64,000 nt of DNA, from NCBI GenBank assembly GCA_023663135.1, contig JAMPIE010000003.1, forward strand, positions 62,001-126,000, given 5' to 3'. The DNA comes from Alloprevotella sp. Its GTDB lineage: Bacteria; Bacteroidota; Bacteroidia; Bacteroidales; Muribaculaceae. This document shows, piece after piece, positions 25,317-36,893 of this stretch (position 1 is the first letter of the stretch; every line of letters starts with the position of its first letter). The notes beneath the pieces were generated by a model. The model ran no database searches, was not told the origin of the DNA, and saw nothing but the letters and a program-made list of their open reading frames with translations. The translations under genes were made by a program, and so were the position numbers.

Positions 25317-25592
25317 TTACTTGCGGATACCAAGCTCTTTTTGGGCGATGATGGCGCGATATCGGTTGATGTCTTTCTTGACGAGATAATCAAGGAGGCG
25401 ACGACGCTTGCCTACGAGGGCCTTAAGAGCGCGAGCGGTGGTATAATCTTTGTGGTTTGACTTCAGGTGTTGAGTCAAGTGAGCGATACGGACTGAGAAT
25501 AATGCTATCTGAGCTTCGGGGGAGCCAGTATCAGTCTTGCCCTTACCGTATTTCTCAAAGATTTCCGTCTTTTCTTCAGAATTCAAGTGCAT
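25317..25592 (-). CDS. rpsO: 30S ribosomal protein S15
   Basis: Primary 16S rRNA-binding protein of the small subunit, at the central domain. The 91-residue protein has TDTGSPEAQIALFSVRIAHL, SNHKDYTTARALKALVGKRR and LLDYLVKKDINRYRAII, the S15 signature. Length and start (ATG 25592) are normal for Bacteroidetes S15. It is a single-gene unit with a strong promoter upstream and a terminator downstream. Confidence 0.98.
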   Translation of the reverse strand: MHLNSEEKTEIFEKYGKGKTDTGSPEAQIALFSVRIAHLTQHLKSNHKDYTTARALKALVGKRRRLLDYLVKKDINRYRAIIAQKELGIRK

Positions 25593-25643
25593 TCTTGGAA
25601 AGGATATTAGTTGGTGATTGGTATGGATATATTAATTCGGCGA

Positions 25644-25675
25644 CAAAGGTAGACATTTTTATGTAAGTGGCCAAA
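25644..25675 (-). promoter_or_regulatory. Promoter of rpsO (-7/-33)
   Basis: On the minus strand TACCTTTG (25651 to 25644) is a full -7 match, with TTTG (25675 to 25672) exactly 20 bases upstream. It lies 51 bases before the rpsO ATG. It is one of the best promoter matches in the window, as expected for a ribosomal protein gene. Confidence 0.8.
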
Positions 25676-25721
25676 TATCGGACTGATTTTGTGGCAAAAA
25701 TGTTGTCGATGGATATAATAT

Positions 25722-25760
25722 CAGGCCGCAACCCCGGCTTGAGGAGGGGATTGCGGCCTG
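25722..25760 (-). terminator. Hairpin after ppdK
   Basis: CAGGCCGCAACCCC (25722-25735) pairs with GGGGATTGCGGCCTG (25746-25760), one base bulged. It lies 28 bases after the ppdK stop on the minus strand. No U-tract follows, but the position and strength make termination likely. Confidence 0.7.
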
Positions 25761-25787
25761 ACGAAGTTATAATAAGTCTAATGTGTC

Positions 25788-28502
<2,715 letters not shown>

Positions 28503-28586
28503 TTGTTGAGGGTTGGGATATGTTGTTTTTGTGTTATTGTTCGGATTTATTGGCCGTGAGGGGAGAGCACTTAATGTGCGGCAACG

Positions 28587-28617
28587 CAAATTTACGTATT
28601 TTCTGCCGGGTGGCCAA
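28587..28617 (-). promoter_or_regulatory. Promoter of ppdK (-7/-33)
   Basis: TAAATTTG on the minus strand (28594 to 28587) matches TAnnTTTG, with TTG (28617 to 28615) 20 bases upstream. It lies 84 bases before the ppdK ATG. Confidence 0.7.
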
Positions 28618-28650
28618 GTGTTTGGCGTTTTTTTAATAAAATATACGGGA

Positions 28651-31188
28651 TTAAGGGTTGAGCCAGATGCCGTAAATGGACAATGAGAGGGGCCTATCGG
28701 GCTGTTTGTGGGCCACTATTCTAAGCTCTTCGATCTCGTTGGGGCTCAGGGGTGGCACTGTGGCATAGTCGGGGATCCATTCGCGACTCAAGAAGGTGGG
28801 GAAGGGCTCAGGATTGAGGAGCGTCGGGGCGGGCTTCATTTCGGACAGGCGGGCAGTGGCGGTCAATGTGGATGGGTCGATGGGAGCTGTTGCTGAATAG
28901 GTGAAGCCATCGGCATTGACTACTGTGATGCCTATTGAGTCTGCGCCGTGGGTGTCGGGGGATAGGGCCATGGTGATGGTGGCGTCGGGGGATATGGAGC
29001 TGCCTATGGGGCGGATGAGCGGGGCCACATATTTGCCTATGACGATGCGCTCGGCGTGGGAGAGAGTAGTGGCTGAGGCGGTGAGGGTGTTGCGACCGAG
29101 GGGCTCATGTTTTACGAAACGATAGGATATGCCTTCCCATTGGCCCGGGATGGTGGCCATTGATGAACCGTCAAGGTCGGGGGAGGCGGTGACGAGGGGG
29201 ATTGGCTGTCCGGGCTTGTGAAGAGAAGTGGTAAATGCCTGAGGCTGGCCGGGGAGGAAGTCCCAGTCGAGGGGAGCTCCTTTGAGTCCTCCCGGATATG
29301 TTGTGGTCTTGTACCCATCGGGTGTCATGGTGCCGGTGACAATGGTGTAGGTGGCTTCGTCGGCGTCGGGCGATGTCGGAAATTTCACTTGCCATCGCCC
29401 TTTGACCACTTGTGTCATGGGATACATGCTGTTGCTCAGAGCCCAGAATGAGACGTTTCCGGGATAGACGGTGACTGCATCGGCGGGGCCTATTGTGGTC
29501 ACATCGATGAGAATTGAATCGCCGGCAATGGCTATGGCAGCAGGTTGGTGGACAATGGTGGCTTTAGGCTCAGTTAACGGTGGCATCACATATTCGCCCA
29601 GGCGCCGTTTACCATGGGCATAAGGTGTATTGGGTAGAAGGTCGGCTATGGATTGATTGTCAGCCGAGAGGAGGTAGACACCCGGCGAGGCATTGAATCG
29701 GCCATTGTATGCTCGGACTGAATATTTGTTACCTCGGGTCATTGGTGTGGCCAGATAGTCGGAGGCTAAGCCGGGGAGATTGATGGTGATGTCGCAAGGG
29801 AGGGTGTCTATTACGGCCACCTCTTTTGTTAGCGAGGGCTTTGCAAAGGGGTCGGAGATGATGGTGACGCTCGGCATCACCTCAAGACGCCAGACATTGC
29901 TGTCGACTCGGTCTAGGAAGTATGCTCCGGTGCCATCATATTTCACCACGGGTGATGAGCCTACGCCGGCCACCATGCGGAGCCGTGAGAAATTGACGGG
30001 AGCTTCGGTCATGGTGTTGCTGTAGATGAGGGAGTCGGGGGTGTTCATGATAGACAGGTTGCGTCGGGCACTGACGATGAAGGGCCCGAATATGGTGTCG
30101 GTGGGATATTTACCATAGTCGGCTCCCACGGGTGTGCGTCTCATCACCTCGGCGGCTATCATCATGGCCAAGGCTTTGCCGGGGGTGTAAGCGAGGTTGA
30201 GGAAGTGGGTTTGATATTCGCTGTTGAAGCGCGCCATGTCTATTGGGTCGTAGGCAAATTGTGTGATCCAGTTGAAGCCCTTGCTGCGGAGAGTTCTCAC
30301 TGCTGCGGGGAAAATGTAGGCTGCCAGATTGTCGGCCGGGTCATATTCATATATCACTTTTGCGGGGAGGTCAAATCCTGGCAGAGTGTCAAATGGGATG
30401 TCATAGTTGTCAACATAAGGGAGGAAATTGCCTTGGCGAGTATGGCCCGAGACGAGGCCAAGGGGATACCATTGATAGGTGGCGCCATCGATGGGAGCAC
30501 GGAAGTAAGCAGGGGTGACATCGGGGTTGTGGCTCACATTGTATAATATAGGTTTGTCCCACCCAGCTTTCCTTAGGGTCTTGATCATGGAGCGGACATA
30601 CTGCTCTACCTGACGCTGAGAGCCGGTATGGCAAGGCTCGTTATTGATTTCCATTGCCACGATAGAGGGGTCGGCGGCATAAGATTTTCCGGTGTAGGGG
30701 TTGATATGACTCGCCAGCAGGGAGAGGTAGCGGCGCTGGGCCTTCTGAGCTTCTTTGTCTTCATGGATGCCACACTTGGAGTAGCGATAGGTGAAGGCAC
30801 CGTAGGGGTCGGTGTTTCGTTCGGGGTATCCGTTGCCAAAGTTGGTCTGGGCGGTGAGGGTGATATCGATGCCGCGGCGCTCGAGGGCAGCGATGAGATA
30901 GTCGAGGAGGTCGAGATGGTCGTTGTCAATAAGGTTGCCAACGGAGTCGGTGAGCTCCACATCCCAAAGATGAAGCCTGAAGGCGTTGAGGCCGAGGCGC
31001 GACATGTGATAGACGTCGCGCTCGATGGCTTCCTTGCGGTCTATGCCGAGGTGGCCCAATGCGCGGTAGGCGTGGGCAAAGGGCACAGTGTAGTTGGTGC
31101 CATACCAGGCTCCGTCGAGCGGCTTGACTGCCAGGGCTGGCATTGTGGCGGCACAGAGTAAAATAATGATAAATAGGATGTTTCTCAT
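28651..31188 (-). CDS. Secreted clan-A glycoside hydrolase-like protein
   Basis: An 845-residue secreted protein with a signal peptide (about 1-20, NILFIIILLCAATMPALA). The first 370 residues look like a clan-A TIM barrel: RLGLNAFRLHLWDVEL, an acid/base Glu184 in VAMEINNEPCH (the NEP motif), and a candidate nucleophile Glu281 in KVIYEYDPADN. This is GH5-like, but the specific family and glycan are not clear. The remaining 450 residues are beta-rich and unrecognised, probably accessory domains, ending in ISIYGIWLNP-type sequence (LSLSIYGIWLNP). It lies 15 bases after folB, an unexpected operon partner. I am sure of the secreted barrel, less so of activity. Confidence 0.75.
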   Translation of the reverse strand: MRNILFIIILLCAATMPALAVKPLDGAWYGTNYTVPFAHAYRALGHLGIDRKEAIERDVYHMSRLGLNAFRLHLWDVELTDSVGNLIDNDHLDLLDYLIAALERRGIDITLTAQTNFGNGYPERNTDPYGAFTYRYSKCGIHEDKEAQKAQRRYLSLLASHINPYTGKSYAADPSIVAMEINNEPCHTGSQRQVEQYVRSMIKTLRKAGWDKPILYNVSHNPDVTPAYFRAPIDGATYQWYPLGLVSGHTRQGNFLPYVDNYDIPFDTLPGFDLPAKVIYEYDPADNLAAYIFPAAVRTLRSKGFNWITQFAYDPIDMARFNSEYQTHFLNLAYTPGKALAMMIAAEVMRRTPVGADYGKYPTDTIFGPFIVSARRNLSIMNTPDSLIYSNTMTEAPVNFSRLRMVAGVGSSPVVKYDGTGAYFLDRVDSNVWRLEVMPSVTIISDPFAKPSLTKEVAVIDTLPCDITINLPGLASDYLATPMTRGNKYSVRAYNGRFNASPGVYLLSADNQSIADLLPNTPYAHGKRRLGEYVMPPLTEPKATIVHQPAAIAIAGDSILIDVTTIGPADAVTVYPGNVSFWALSNSMYPMTQVVKGRWQVKFPTSPDADEATYTIVTGTMTPDGYKTTTYPGGLKGAPLDWDFLPGQPQAFTTSLHKPGQPIPLVTASPDLDGSSMATIPGQWEGISYRFVKHEPLGRNTLTASATTLSHAERIVIGKYVAPLIRPIGSSISPDATITMALSPDTHGADSIGITVVNADGFTYSATAPIDPSTLTATARLSEMKPAPTLLNPEPFPTFLSREWIPDYATVPPLSPNEIEELRIVAHKQPDRPLSLSIYGIWLNP

Positions 31189-31203
31189 GGCTGAATCAGT
31201 ATA

Positions 31204-31578
31204 TTACCATACAATGGTGACGGAGGCTGTTTTAAGGTCGGTGGCGGGGATAGGGGGCTTGAGTTTTGATATTTTCACACGTCCGGAGAGGATGGCCGGG
31301 AAGGCGTCGGTGAGACGGTCTTTGATGCGCAAGCCGACCTCCTCGAGGAGGTCGGCGGGGATGGCCATTTCTTGCCTTGCCACCTCGGCAACATATGCAT
31401 AGCTGATGGTGTCGGAGATGTTGACCGGTCTCTTCGATTTGGGGCTGGGAATGGCGATGTCGACGCTCACCTCAAAGTCGTTGCCTATGGTTCGCTCTTG
31501 AATGCCCACTCCATGATAGGCATAGACGCGCATAGCCTCAAGGCTGATGATTGTGTAGGGGGGTGGGAGATTGTTCAT
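31204..31578 (-). CDS. folB: Dihydroneopterin aldolase
   Basis: Cleaves 7,8-dihydroneopterin to 6-hydroxymethyl-dihydropterin and glycolaldehyde in folate synthesis. The 124-residue protein has the FolB layout: ISLEAMRVYAYHGVGIQER (Tyr-His-Gly near 19-23), VDIAIPSPKSKRP, DTISYAYVAEVARQEM, and the C-terminal VKISKLKPPIPATDLKTA. The start codon overlaps the rnr stop as ATGA, so translation is coupled to ribonuclease R. The start METs at 31578 gives normal family length. Confidence 0.95.
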   Translation of the reverse strand: MNNLPPPYTIISLEAMRVYAYHGVGIQERTIGNDFEVSVDIAIPSPKSKRPVNISDTISYAYVAEVARQEMAIPADLLEEVGLRIKDRLTDAFPAILSGRVKISKLKPPIPATDLKTASVTIVW

Positions 31579-33863
31579 CGGCGGCTGGAGCGAGTGCGAC
31601 CCTTAGGATTTTTCTTTTTGGAGCCGCGGGAGTGGAAGGTGTGTTTGGTAGAGCGAGGCTCAACATACGGGTTGCCCTTGTCGTCGAGGAGTGCAAAGTC
31701 GAGCATCTTCTTGGCGAGGTCGCATCGAGCCACTTGAACTTTTACCTTGTCGCCGAGACGGTAGCGGACACCGGTGCGCCGCCCCACGAGGGCATAGTTG
31801 CGTTCGTCAAAGTCGTAATAGTCGCCTGGAAGGTCTCGTACAGGTACGAGGCCTTCACACATATTGTCGTCGAGCTCCACGTAGAGGCCCCATTCAGTCA
31901 CGCTTGAGATAACGCCATCGTAGACCTCGCCGAGATGGTCGGCCATATATTCTACTTGTTTATACTTGATGGAGGCTCTCTCGGCGTTGGCGGCGAGTTG
32001 CTCCATATCGGAGGAGTGCTTACACTGATCTTCGAGCTTCTGGAGATTGACCGAGCGGCCGCCATTGAGGTATCGGTCGAGCAGCCGATGAACCATCATA
32101 TCGGGGTAACGACGGATGGGGGATGTGAAGTGGGTGTAGAAGTCAAAGCCAAGGCCGTAGTGACCAATGTTTTGGGTGGTGTAGACAGCCTTAGCCATGG
32201 AGCGAATAGCTAAGGTGGAGAGAAAGTTTTCCTCACCGCGCCCTTTGACATCTGCCAACATACGGTTAATGCTGCGATTGACTTCCCTTGCAGAGCCGGT
32301 CTCTTTGACCTTAAATCCAAAGGTGCGAGCAATCTTGGAGAGGTCGGCGAGCTTGCCGGGGTCGGGCATGTCGTGTACGCGGTAGACAAAGGCCTTGGGC
32401 TTGTGCTTGCCGTCGCTCTTGCCTATATATGTGGCTACTGTCTTGTTGGCCAGGAGCATAAATTCCTCGATGAGTTTGTTGGCATCTTTGCTCTCTTTGA
32501 AGTAGACAGAGACGGGATGACCGGTCTCATCGATGTCAAATCTCACCTCGGCGCGGTCAAATTCTACAGAGCCGTTGGCATATCGCTCAGCACGGAGCGA
32601 TTTGGCCAGTTGATCAAGCTTGAGTATCTCATTTGCAAAGTCGCCTTGGCCTGTCTCGATAATCTCTTGGGCTTCTTCGTAAGTGAAGCGACGGTTGGAA
32701 CGTGTGACAGTCCGTGCAATGCGCGATGCAAGCACTTTGGCTCGATCGTCCATTTCGAAGATTACAGAGAAGGTGAGCTTGTCTTCGTCAGGGCGGAGGG
32801 AGCAGATCCCGTTGGAGAGATGCTCGGGAAGCATAGGCACCACTCGGTCAACGAGATAAACAGAAGTGGCTCGCTGCTGAGCTTCCTTGTCAAGGATTGT
32901 GTCGGGATGGACATAGTGGGTCACGTCGGCGATATGTACTCCCACTTCATAATGGCCGTTTGGGAGGACGCGGAAGGAGAGGGCATCGTCAAAGTCCTTG
33001 GCGTCGCGTGGGTCGATAGTGAAGGTGGTGACATCTCTGAGGTCGTCGCGCCGAGCCACTGCCTCGGGTGTTATCCCGGCGTCGATTTTGCTCGCAGCCT
33101 CTTCTACATTTTTGGGGTAACGATATGGTAGACCAAACTCGGCGAGGATGGCGTGCATCTCGGTGGTGTTGTCGCCTGACAATCCGAGGATGTCAATCAC
33201 CTCGCCGGTGGGGAATTCCTCCTCTTCAGGCCAAGAGGTGATGCGAACCAAGGCTTTGTCGCCAGTCTTGCCTCCGCGGAGCTTTTGGCGTGGGATGATG
33301 ATGTCGGTGGCGAGGAAGCGAGAGTCGGTGACGAGGGATGCGTATTGACGACCCACGCGGAGAGTGCCGATGAAAGCCTGTTCTTTCTCCTCCACAATCT
33401 CGATTACCTCGGCTTCGGGATCCATACCGCGACGGCGAGCGGCCACGATAACCTTCACCTTGTCGCCGTTAAGGGCGTGCATAGAGTTACGCTCGGCCAC
33501 GAAGAGAGTCTCGCCATCGGGCTCGGTGACAACAGAGTTTTTGCCGTTGGAGCGGCGGATAAAGGTGCCGAGGGCTATATTGGTCCTTTCGGGTGCTTTA
33601 TATGTACCTGGTGCAGTCTCAATTATCTCGCCGTCAAAGGCCATAGTGGAGAGAATGGCCTCCACGGCACGACGAGCAGCCGGGGTAGTGGCGTCAATGG
33701 CAAATGACACTTGCTTATGGTTGAAGGAGTTGCGTCCCTGGCGGGTGACATATTCAATGATGCGCTGCCTGAGATCGGCCGAGGTGATTTTAGAGCCGGC
33801 CGGGGATACGATGCCGTCAGAGACCTTATGCTGGCGAGACGCTTTGTTTTTTGCTGGAGCCAT
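31575..33863 (-). CDS. rnr: Ribonuclease R
   Basis: A processive 3'-5' exoribonuclease of the RNB family, acting on structured RNA and in quality control. The 762-residue protein has a helix-turn-helix-like start, cold-shock OB domains, the RNB catalytic core with FTIDPRDAKDFDDALSF (the Asp cluster binding Mg), DMPDPGKLADLSKI, YTHFTSPIRRYPDMMVHRLL, and a C-terminal S1 domain followed by a basic tail rich in Lys and Arg (RGSKKKNPKGRTRSSRR). It starts at ATG 33863. A terminator separates it from gyrB, and folB follows by ATGA overlap; no clear promoter box was seen in the 90-base gap. Confidence 0.97.
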   Translation of the reverse strand: MAPAKNKASRQHKVSDGIVSPAGSKITSADLRQRIIEYVTRQGRNSFNHKQVSFAIDATTPAARRAVEAILSTMAFDGEIIETAPGTYKAPERTNIALGTFIRRSNGKNSVVTEPDGETLFVAERNSMHALNGDKVKVIVAARRRGMDPEAEVIEIVEEKEQAFIGTLRVGRQYASLVTDSRFLATDIIIPRQKLRGGKTGDKALVRITSWPEEEEFPTGEVIDILGLSGDNTTEMHAILAEFGLPYRYPKNVEEAASKIDAGITPEAVARRDDLRDVTTFTIDPRDAKDFDDALSFRVLPNGHYEVGVHIADVTHYVHPDTILDKEAQQRATSVYLVDRVVPMLPEHLSNGICSLRPDEDKLTFSVIFEMDDRAKVLASRIARTVTRSNRRFTYEEAQEIIETGQGDFANEILKLDQLAKSLRAERYANGSVEFDRAEVRFDIDETGHPVSVYFKESKDANKLIEEFMLLANKTVATYIGKSDGKHKPKAFVYRVHDMPDPGKLADLSKIARTFGFKVKETGSAREVNRSINRMLADVKGRGEENFLSTLAIRSMAKAVYTTQNIGHYGLGFDFYTHFTSPIRRYPDMMVHRLLDRYLNGGRSVNLQKLEDQCKHSSDMEQLAANAERASIKYKQVEYMADHLGEVYDGVISSVTEWGLYVELDDNMCEGLVPVRDLPGDYYDFDERNYALVGRRTGVRYRLGDKVKVQVARCDLAKKMLDFALLDDKGNPYVEPRSTKHTFHSRGSKKKNPKGRTRSSRR

Positions 33864-33887
33864 TGATTGAAAGGGAGGTTATGAGGT

Positions 33888-33937
33888 AAAAAAGCTATTA
33901 TGGCTGTTGCAGGAATAACATCTGCAGCAGCCATAAT
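33888..33937 (-). terminator. Terminator after gyrB
   Basis: ATTATGGCTGTTGCAG (33897-33912) pairs with CTGCAGCAGCCATAAT (33922-33937) with one G-U, around a 9-base loop. On the minus strand it is followed by AGC and six T residues (33893 to 33888). It lies 16 bases after the gyrB stop and 24 bases before the rnr ATG. Confidence 0.85.
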
Positions 33938-33953
33938 GTTGAGCCATAGGGGA

Positions 33954-35897
33954 TCAAGCGTCGATGTTGGCGTAGTTGGCGTTGGCTTCGATGAAGTCGC
34001 GGCGCGGTGCCACGTCTTCGCCCATGAGCATCGAGAAAATGCGGTCGGCCTCGGCGGCATCAGAGATGTTGACTTGCTTGAGGAGGCGCTTCTCGGGGTC
34101 CATGGTGGTGTCGCGGAGCTCTTCGGCGCTCATCTCGCCCAGACCTTTGTAGCGTTGCACTTTGGTCTTGTCGCCGTAGATTGAGATAAACTTTTGTACT
34201 TGTGCGTCGGTCCAGCAATATTCTTCGACTTTTCCGCGAGTGCATTTGAAGAGGGGCGGGGTGGCCAAATAGAGGTAGCCGTTTTCGATGACCGGGCGCA
34301 TGCGACGGAAGAAGAATGTCATAAGGAGGGTGGCAATGTGGGCTCCGTCGACATCGGCATCGGTCATGATGATGATCTTGTGATAGGCAATTTTGGAAAC
34401 GTTTACCTCCTTGGGGTCATCTTCAGTGCCGATGGTGACGCGCATAGCGCGATAGAGCGATGTTATTTCCTGGTTGTCAAATATTTTATGGTCCATGGCC
34501 TTCTCCACGTTGAGTATCTTGCCGCGGAGGGGGAGGATGGCCTGGAACGTACGGTTGCGGCCCTGCTTGGCTGTACCTCCGGCCGAGTCACCCTCGACGA
34601 GGAAGAGCTCGCAGTCTTCGGCTGTGCGTGACGAGCAGTCGGCCAGTTTGCCGGGGAGGCCACCGCCGCTCAATGGGCTCTTGCGTTGAATCTTGACGCG
34701 GGCGTTATATGCGGCGTGGCGTGCTTGTGCGGCAAGGACTATTTTCTCTACGATGGTCTTGGCCTGGCGGGGATGCTCCTCAAGATAGTTGCGGAGAGCC
34801 TCGCTCACAGCGGCACTCACCGCGCCGGCCACTTCGTTGTTGCCGAGCTTGGTCTTGGTCTGGCCTTCAAACTGGGGCTCCATCACCTTTACGGATACCA
34901 CGGCTGTGAGGCCTTCGCGGAAGTCGTCAGAGGCAATGTCGATCTTCACCTTTTCAAGGAGCTTGTTGTCTTCGGCATATTTTTTGAGGGTGGTGGTCAG
35001 GCCGCGGCGGAAGCCGGTGAGATGTGTGCCGCCCTCAATGGTGTTGATGTTGTTGACAAAGGAGTAGACATTCTCGTTGAAGGTGGTATTGTAAGTCAAA
35101 GCCACTTCTACGGGGATGCCTTGGCGCTCAGTGTTGAGGTGGATTACGTCGTTGATGAGGCTCTCTTTGTTGGAGTCGATATATGCAACAAATTCCTGAA
35201 GGCCTTTGGCTGAATAGAAGGTCTCGCTCTTGGGGTTGCCGTCGGCATCGATGTTGCGGCGGTCTGTAAGGGTCAGAGTAATGCCGGCATTGAGGAAGGC
35301 GAGGTCGCGCAAGCGGTTGGCCAGCGTCGAGTAGTCATATTCAGTGACGGAGAAAATAGTGGCGTCGGGCTTGAAGGTGACGGTGGTGCCGGTATGTGTG
35401 GCATCTCCTACTATCATTAGCTCTGTTGTTGGCTTACCGCAAGAGTATTCTTGGGCATATACCTTGCCATCACGACGCACTTCGGCGCGGAGATAAGTCG
35501 AGAGGGCGTTGACGCAGCTTACGCCTACGCCGTGGAGGCCGCCCGACACCTTATAAGAATCCTTGTTGAATTTACCGCCGGCGTGGAGGACGGTGAGGAC
35601 CACCTCGAGGGCGCTCTTCTTCTCTTTCTCGTGCATTCCCACGGGTATGCCGCGGCCATTGTCTACGACAGTGATGCTATTGTCTTCGTTGATTATGACA
35701 TCGATGTGGGAGGCAAAGCCGGCGAGGGCTTCGTCGATGGAGTTGTCGACAACTTCATAGACGAGATGATGCAACCCCTTGACGCCGGTGTCGCCAATAT
35801 ACATAGATGGACGCTTGCGGACAGCCTCAAGGCCTTCAAGTACTTGGATTGACTCCGCGCCGTAGTCTTCGGCTTTATCTTTGTCTTCTATTGCCAT
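33954..35897 (-). CDS. gyrB: DNA gyrase subunit B
   Basis: ATPase subunit of gyrase, which introduces negative supercoils. The 647-residue protein has the GHKL ATPase domain (EVVDNSIDEALAGF, VVDNGRGIPVGMHE, SGGLHGVGVSCVNALS), the transducer, and the TOPRIM domain with FLVEGDSAGGTAKQGRNR, ADVDGAHIATLL and the C-terminal RYKGLGEMSAEELRDTTMDP. KSPLSGGGLPGKLADCS marks it as gyrase rather than ParE-like by the usual family wording. It has its own promoter and terminator. The nearby dyad at 36006-36050 could relate to supercoiling control. Confidence 0.98.
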   Translation of the reverse strand: MAIEDKDKAEDYGAESIQVLEGLEAVRKRPSMYIGDTGVKGLHHLVYEVVDNSIDEALAGFASHIDVIINEDNSITVVDNGRGIPVGMHEKEKKSALEVVLTVLHAGGKFNKDSYKVSGGLHGVGVSCVNALSTYLRAEVRRDGKVYAQEYSCGKPTTELMIVGDATHTGTTVTFKPDATIFSVTEYDYSTLANRLRDLAFLNAGITLTLTDRRNIDADGNPKSETFYSAKGLQEFVAYIDSNKESLINDVIHLNTERQGIPVEVALTYNTTFNENVYSFVNNINTIEGGTHLTGFRRGLTTTLKKYAEDNKLLEKVKIDIASDDFREGLTAVVSVKVMEPQFEGQTKTKLGNNEVAGAVSAAVSEALRNYLEEHPRQAKTIVEKIVLAAQARHAAYNARVKIQRKSPLSGGGLPGKLADCSSRTAEDCELFLVEGDSAGGTAKQGRNRTFQAILPLRGKILNVEKAMDHKIFDNQEITSLYRAMRVTIGTEDDPKEVNVSKIAYHKIIIMTDADVDGAHIATLLMTFFFRRMRPVIENGYLYLATPPLFKCTRGKVEEYCWTDAQVQKFISIYGDKTKVQRYKGLGEMSAEELRDTTMDPEKRLLKQVNISDAAEADRIFSMLMGEDVAPRRDFIEANANYANIDA

Positions 35898-35978
35898 AGG
35901 GATAATGTGTTCGTTTATCAGTTGAGCGGGAGAGGGTAGATAGGGGCGAGGATGGAATGTAGCCCTGATTTTTGACTA

Positions 35979-36009
35979 CAAAGGTAAGGATTTTTTCTTG
36001 TTTCACCAA
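35979..36009 (-). promoter_or_regulatory. Promoter of gyrB (-7/-33)
   Basis: TACCTTTG on the minus strand (35986 to 35979) matches TAnnTTTG, with TTGG (TTG at 36009 to 36007) exactly 20 bases upstream. The leader to the ATG is about 81 bases. The -33 box lies in one arm of a long hairpin. Confidence 0.75.
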
Positions 36010-36050
36010 CTCTTTTTTTTACGCTCAGTAATCGTAAAAAAATAAGTTGG
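36006..36050. other. Long imperfect hairpin at the gyrB promoter
   Basis: CCAACT (36006-36011) pairs with AGTTGG (36045-36050), then after a 2x2 mismatch a TTTTTTTACG run (36014-36023) pairs with CGTAAAAAAA (36033-36042), with a 9-base loop. It overlaps the gyrB -33 box. Further out, 36103-36116 is TGTAGCGAGCTACA, a perfect 6-base inverted repeat. The rest of the 289-base gap 35898-36186 has no gene I can support, only AT-rich runs with GCAG/ATTTTTT repeated at 36062-36086. Confidence 0.6.
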
Positions 36051-36186
36051 TAAAGAATTTCGCAGGATTTTTTGTGCAGATTTTTTAGCGAAAGTGCAGG
36101 AGTGTAGCGAGCTACATGACTAAACTGAGTTGAAAAAGATGCAAAAAAAGACAAGAAAGTCTACCAAGTTATTTTTTGAAGATTAC

Positions 36187-36891
36187 TCAATTGAGGCTGA
36201 GGGTGGTAAATGTCATAGTCAAGGCATCAAAGATGAGCAGGCGGTTGACAAGGAGGTCGCCTGTACCCACTATGGCTTTAACTATTTCGGTGGCCTGGAT
36301 GGTGCCGGCAATGCCCACTACGGTGTTGAGGATGCCGTTGAGAGCACACCCGCAGTCGGTGCGCTCCTCTTCAGTGTAGCCAAAGATGTCGCGAAAGGTC
36401 TTGGATGTGGATGTCTGAGTGAAGGCTTGGCCTGAGAAGCGCGCCACGGCTGCATGAGCCATGGTCTTGCCTAAGGCATGGCATGTGTCGGAGATGAGCA
36501 GTCGGGAGGCAAAGCGGTCGGTGCAGTCGGCTATGAAGTCATATTGGCTGATGAGATCATTGGCGTTGGTGGGGGTCACCAAGGTGGGATGTAGGATGAC
36601 CTCCACCTCGGGGTTGATGCGCACCATGGCCCGTCGGGCGCTCTCAATCTTGTTCGCGCCTAAATCGGGGGTGCCATGGATTATCTGTCGCTGGAGATTG
36701 GAGAGGCTCACGGTGTCGTTGTCGGCCAAGCCAATAGTGCCCACTCCGGCGGCAGCCAGGTAGAGTGCCACGGGAGAACCGAGTCCGCCGGCTCCAATGA
36801 TAAGCACGCGAGCCGAACGGATGGCTTGCTGGCCGGGAAGGTCAATCTCGCAGAGGTTGAGATGCCCGAGGTATCTGTTGTTGGTATCCAT
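36187..36891 (-). CDS. HesA/MoeB/ThiF-family E1-like adenylyltransferase
   Basis: Members adenylate the C-terminal glycine of ThiS- or MoaD-type sulfur carriers. The 234-residue protein has the Rossmann loop VLIIGAGGLGSPVALYLAAA (about 30-49), the adenylate motif NLQRQIIH, and DCTDRFASRL. DCGCALNGILN replaces the later half of the usual zinc region, and the first CxxC of MoeB/ThiF is missing, so a zinc site, if present, is incomplete. It lies 2 bases after bioB and no thi or moa gene is in the window, so its carrier is unknown. Thiamine or molybdopterin roles are both open. Confidence 0.85.
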   Translation of the reverse strand: MDTNNRYLGHLNLCEIDLPGQQAIRSARVLIIGAGGLGSPVALYLAAAGVGTIGLADNDTVSLSNLQRQIIHGTPDLGANKIESARRAMVRINPEVEVILHPTLVTPTNANDLISQYDFIADCTDRFASRLLISDTCHALGKTMAHAAVARFSGQAFTQTSTSKTFRDIFGYTEEERTDCGCALNGILNTVVGIAGTIQATEIVKAIVGTGDLLVNRLLIFDALTMTFTTLSLN

Positions 36892-36893
36892 AG

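Noticed and set aside
28613..28634. GCCAA-gtgt-TTGGC stem followed by seven T residues on the plus strand
   Set aside because: It looks like a plus-strand terminator, but no plus-strand gene is upstream, and it overlaps the ppdK -33 box. Probably chance.
35918..36154. 78-residue minus-strand frame upstream of gyrB
   Set aside because: It covers the gyrB promoter and an AT-rich hairpin, and its composition is not protein-like. I also looked for rpsT here, which sits near gyrB in some genomes, and did not find it.
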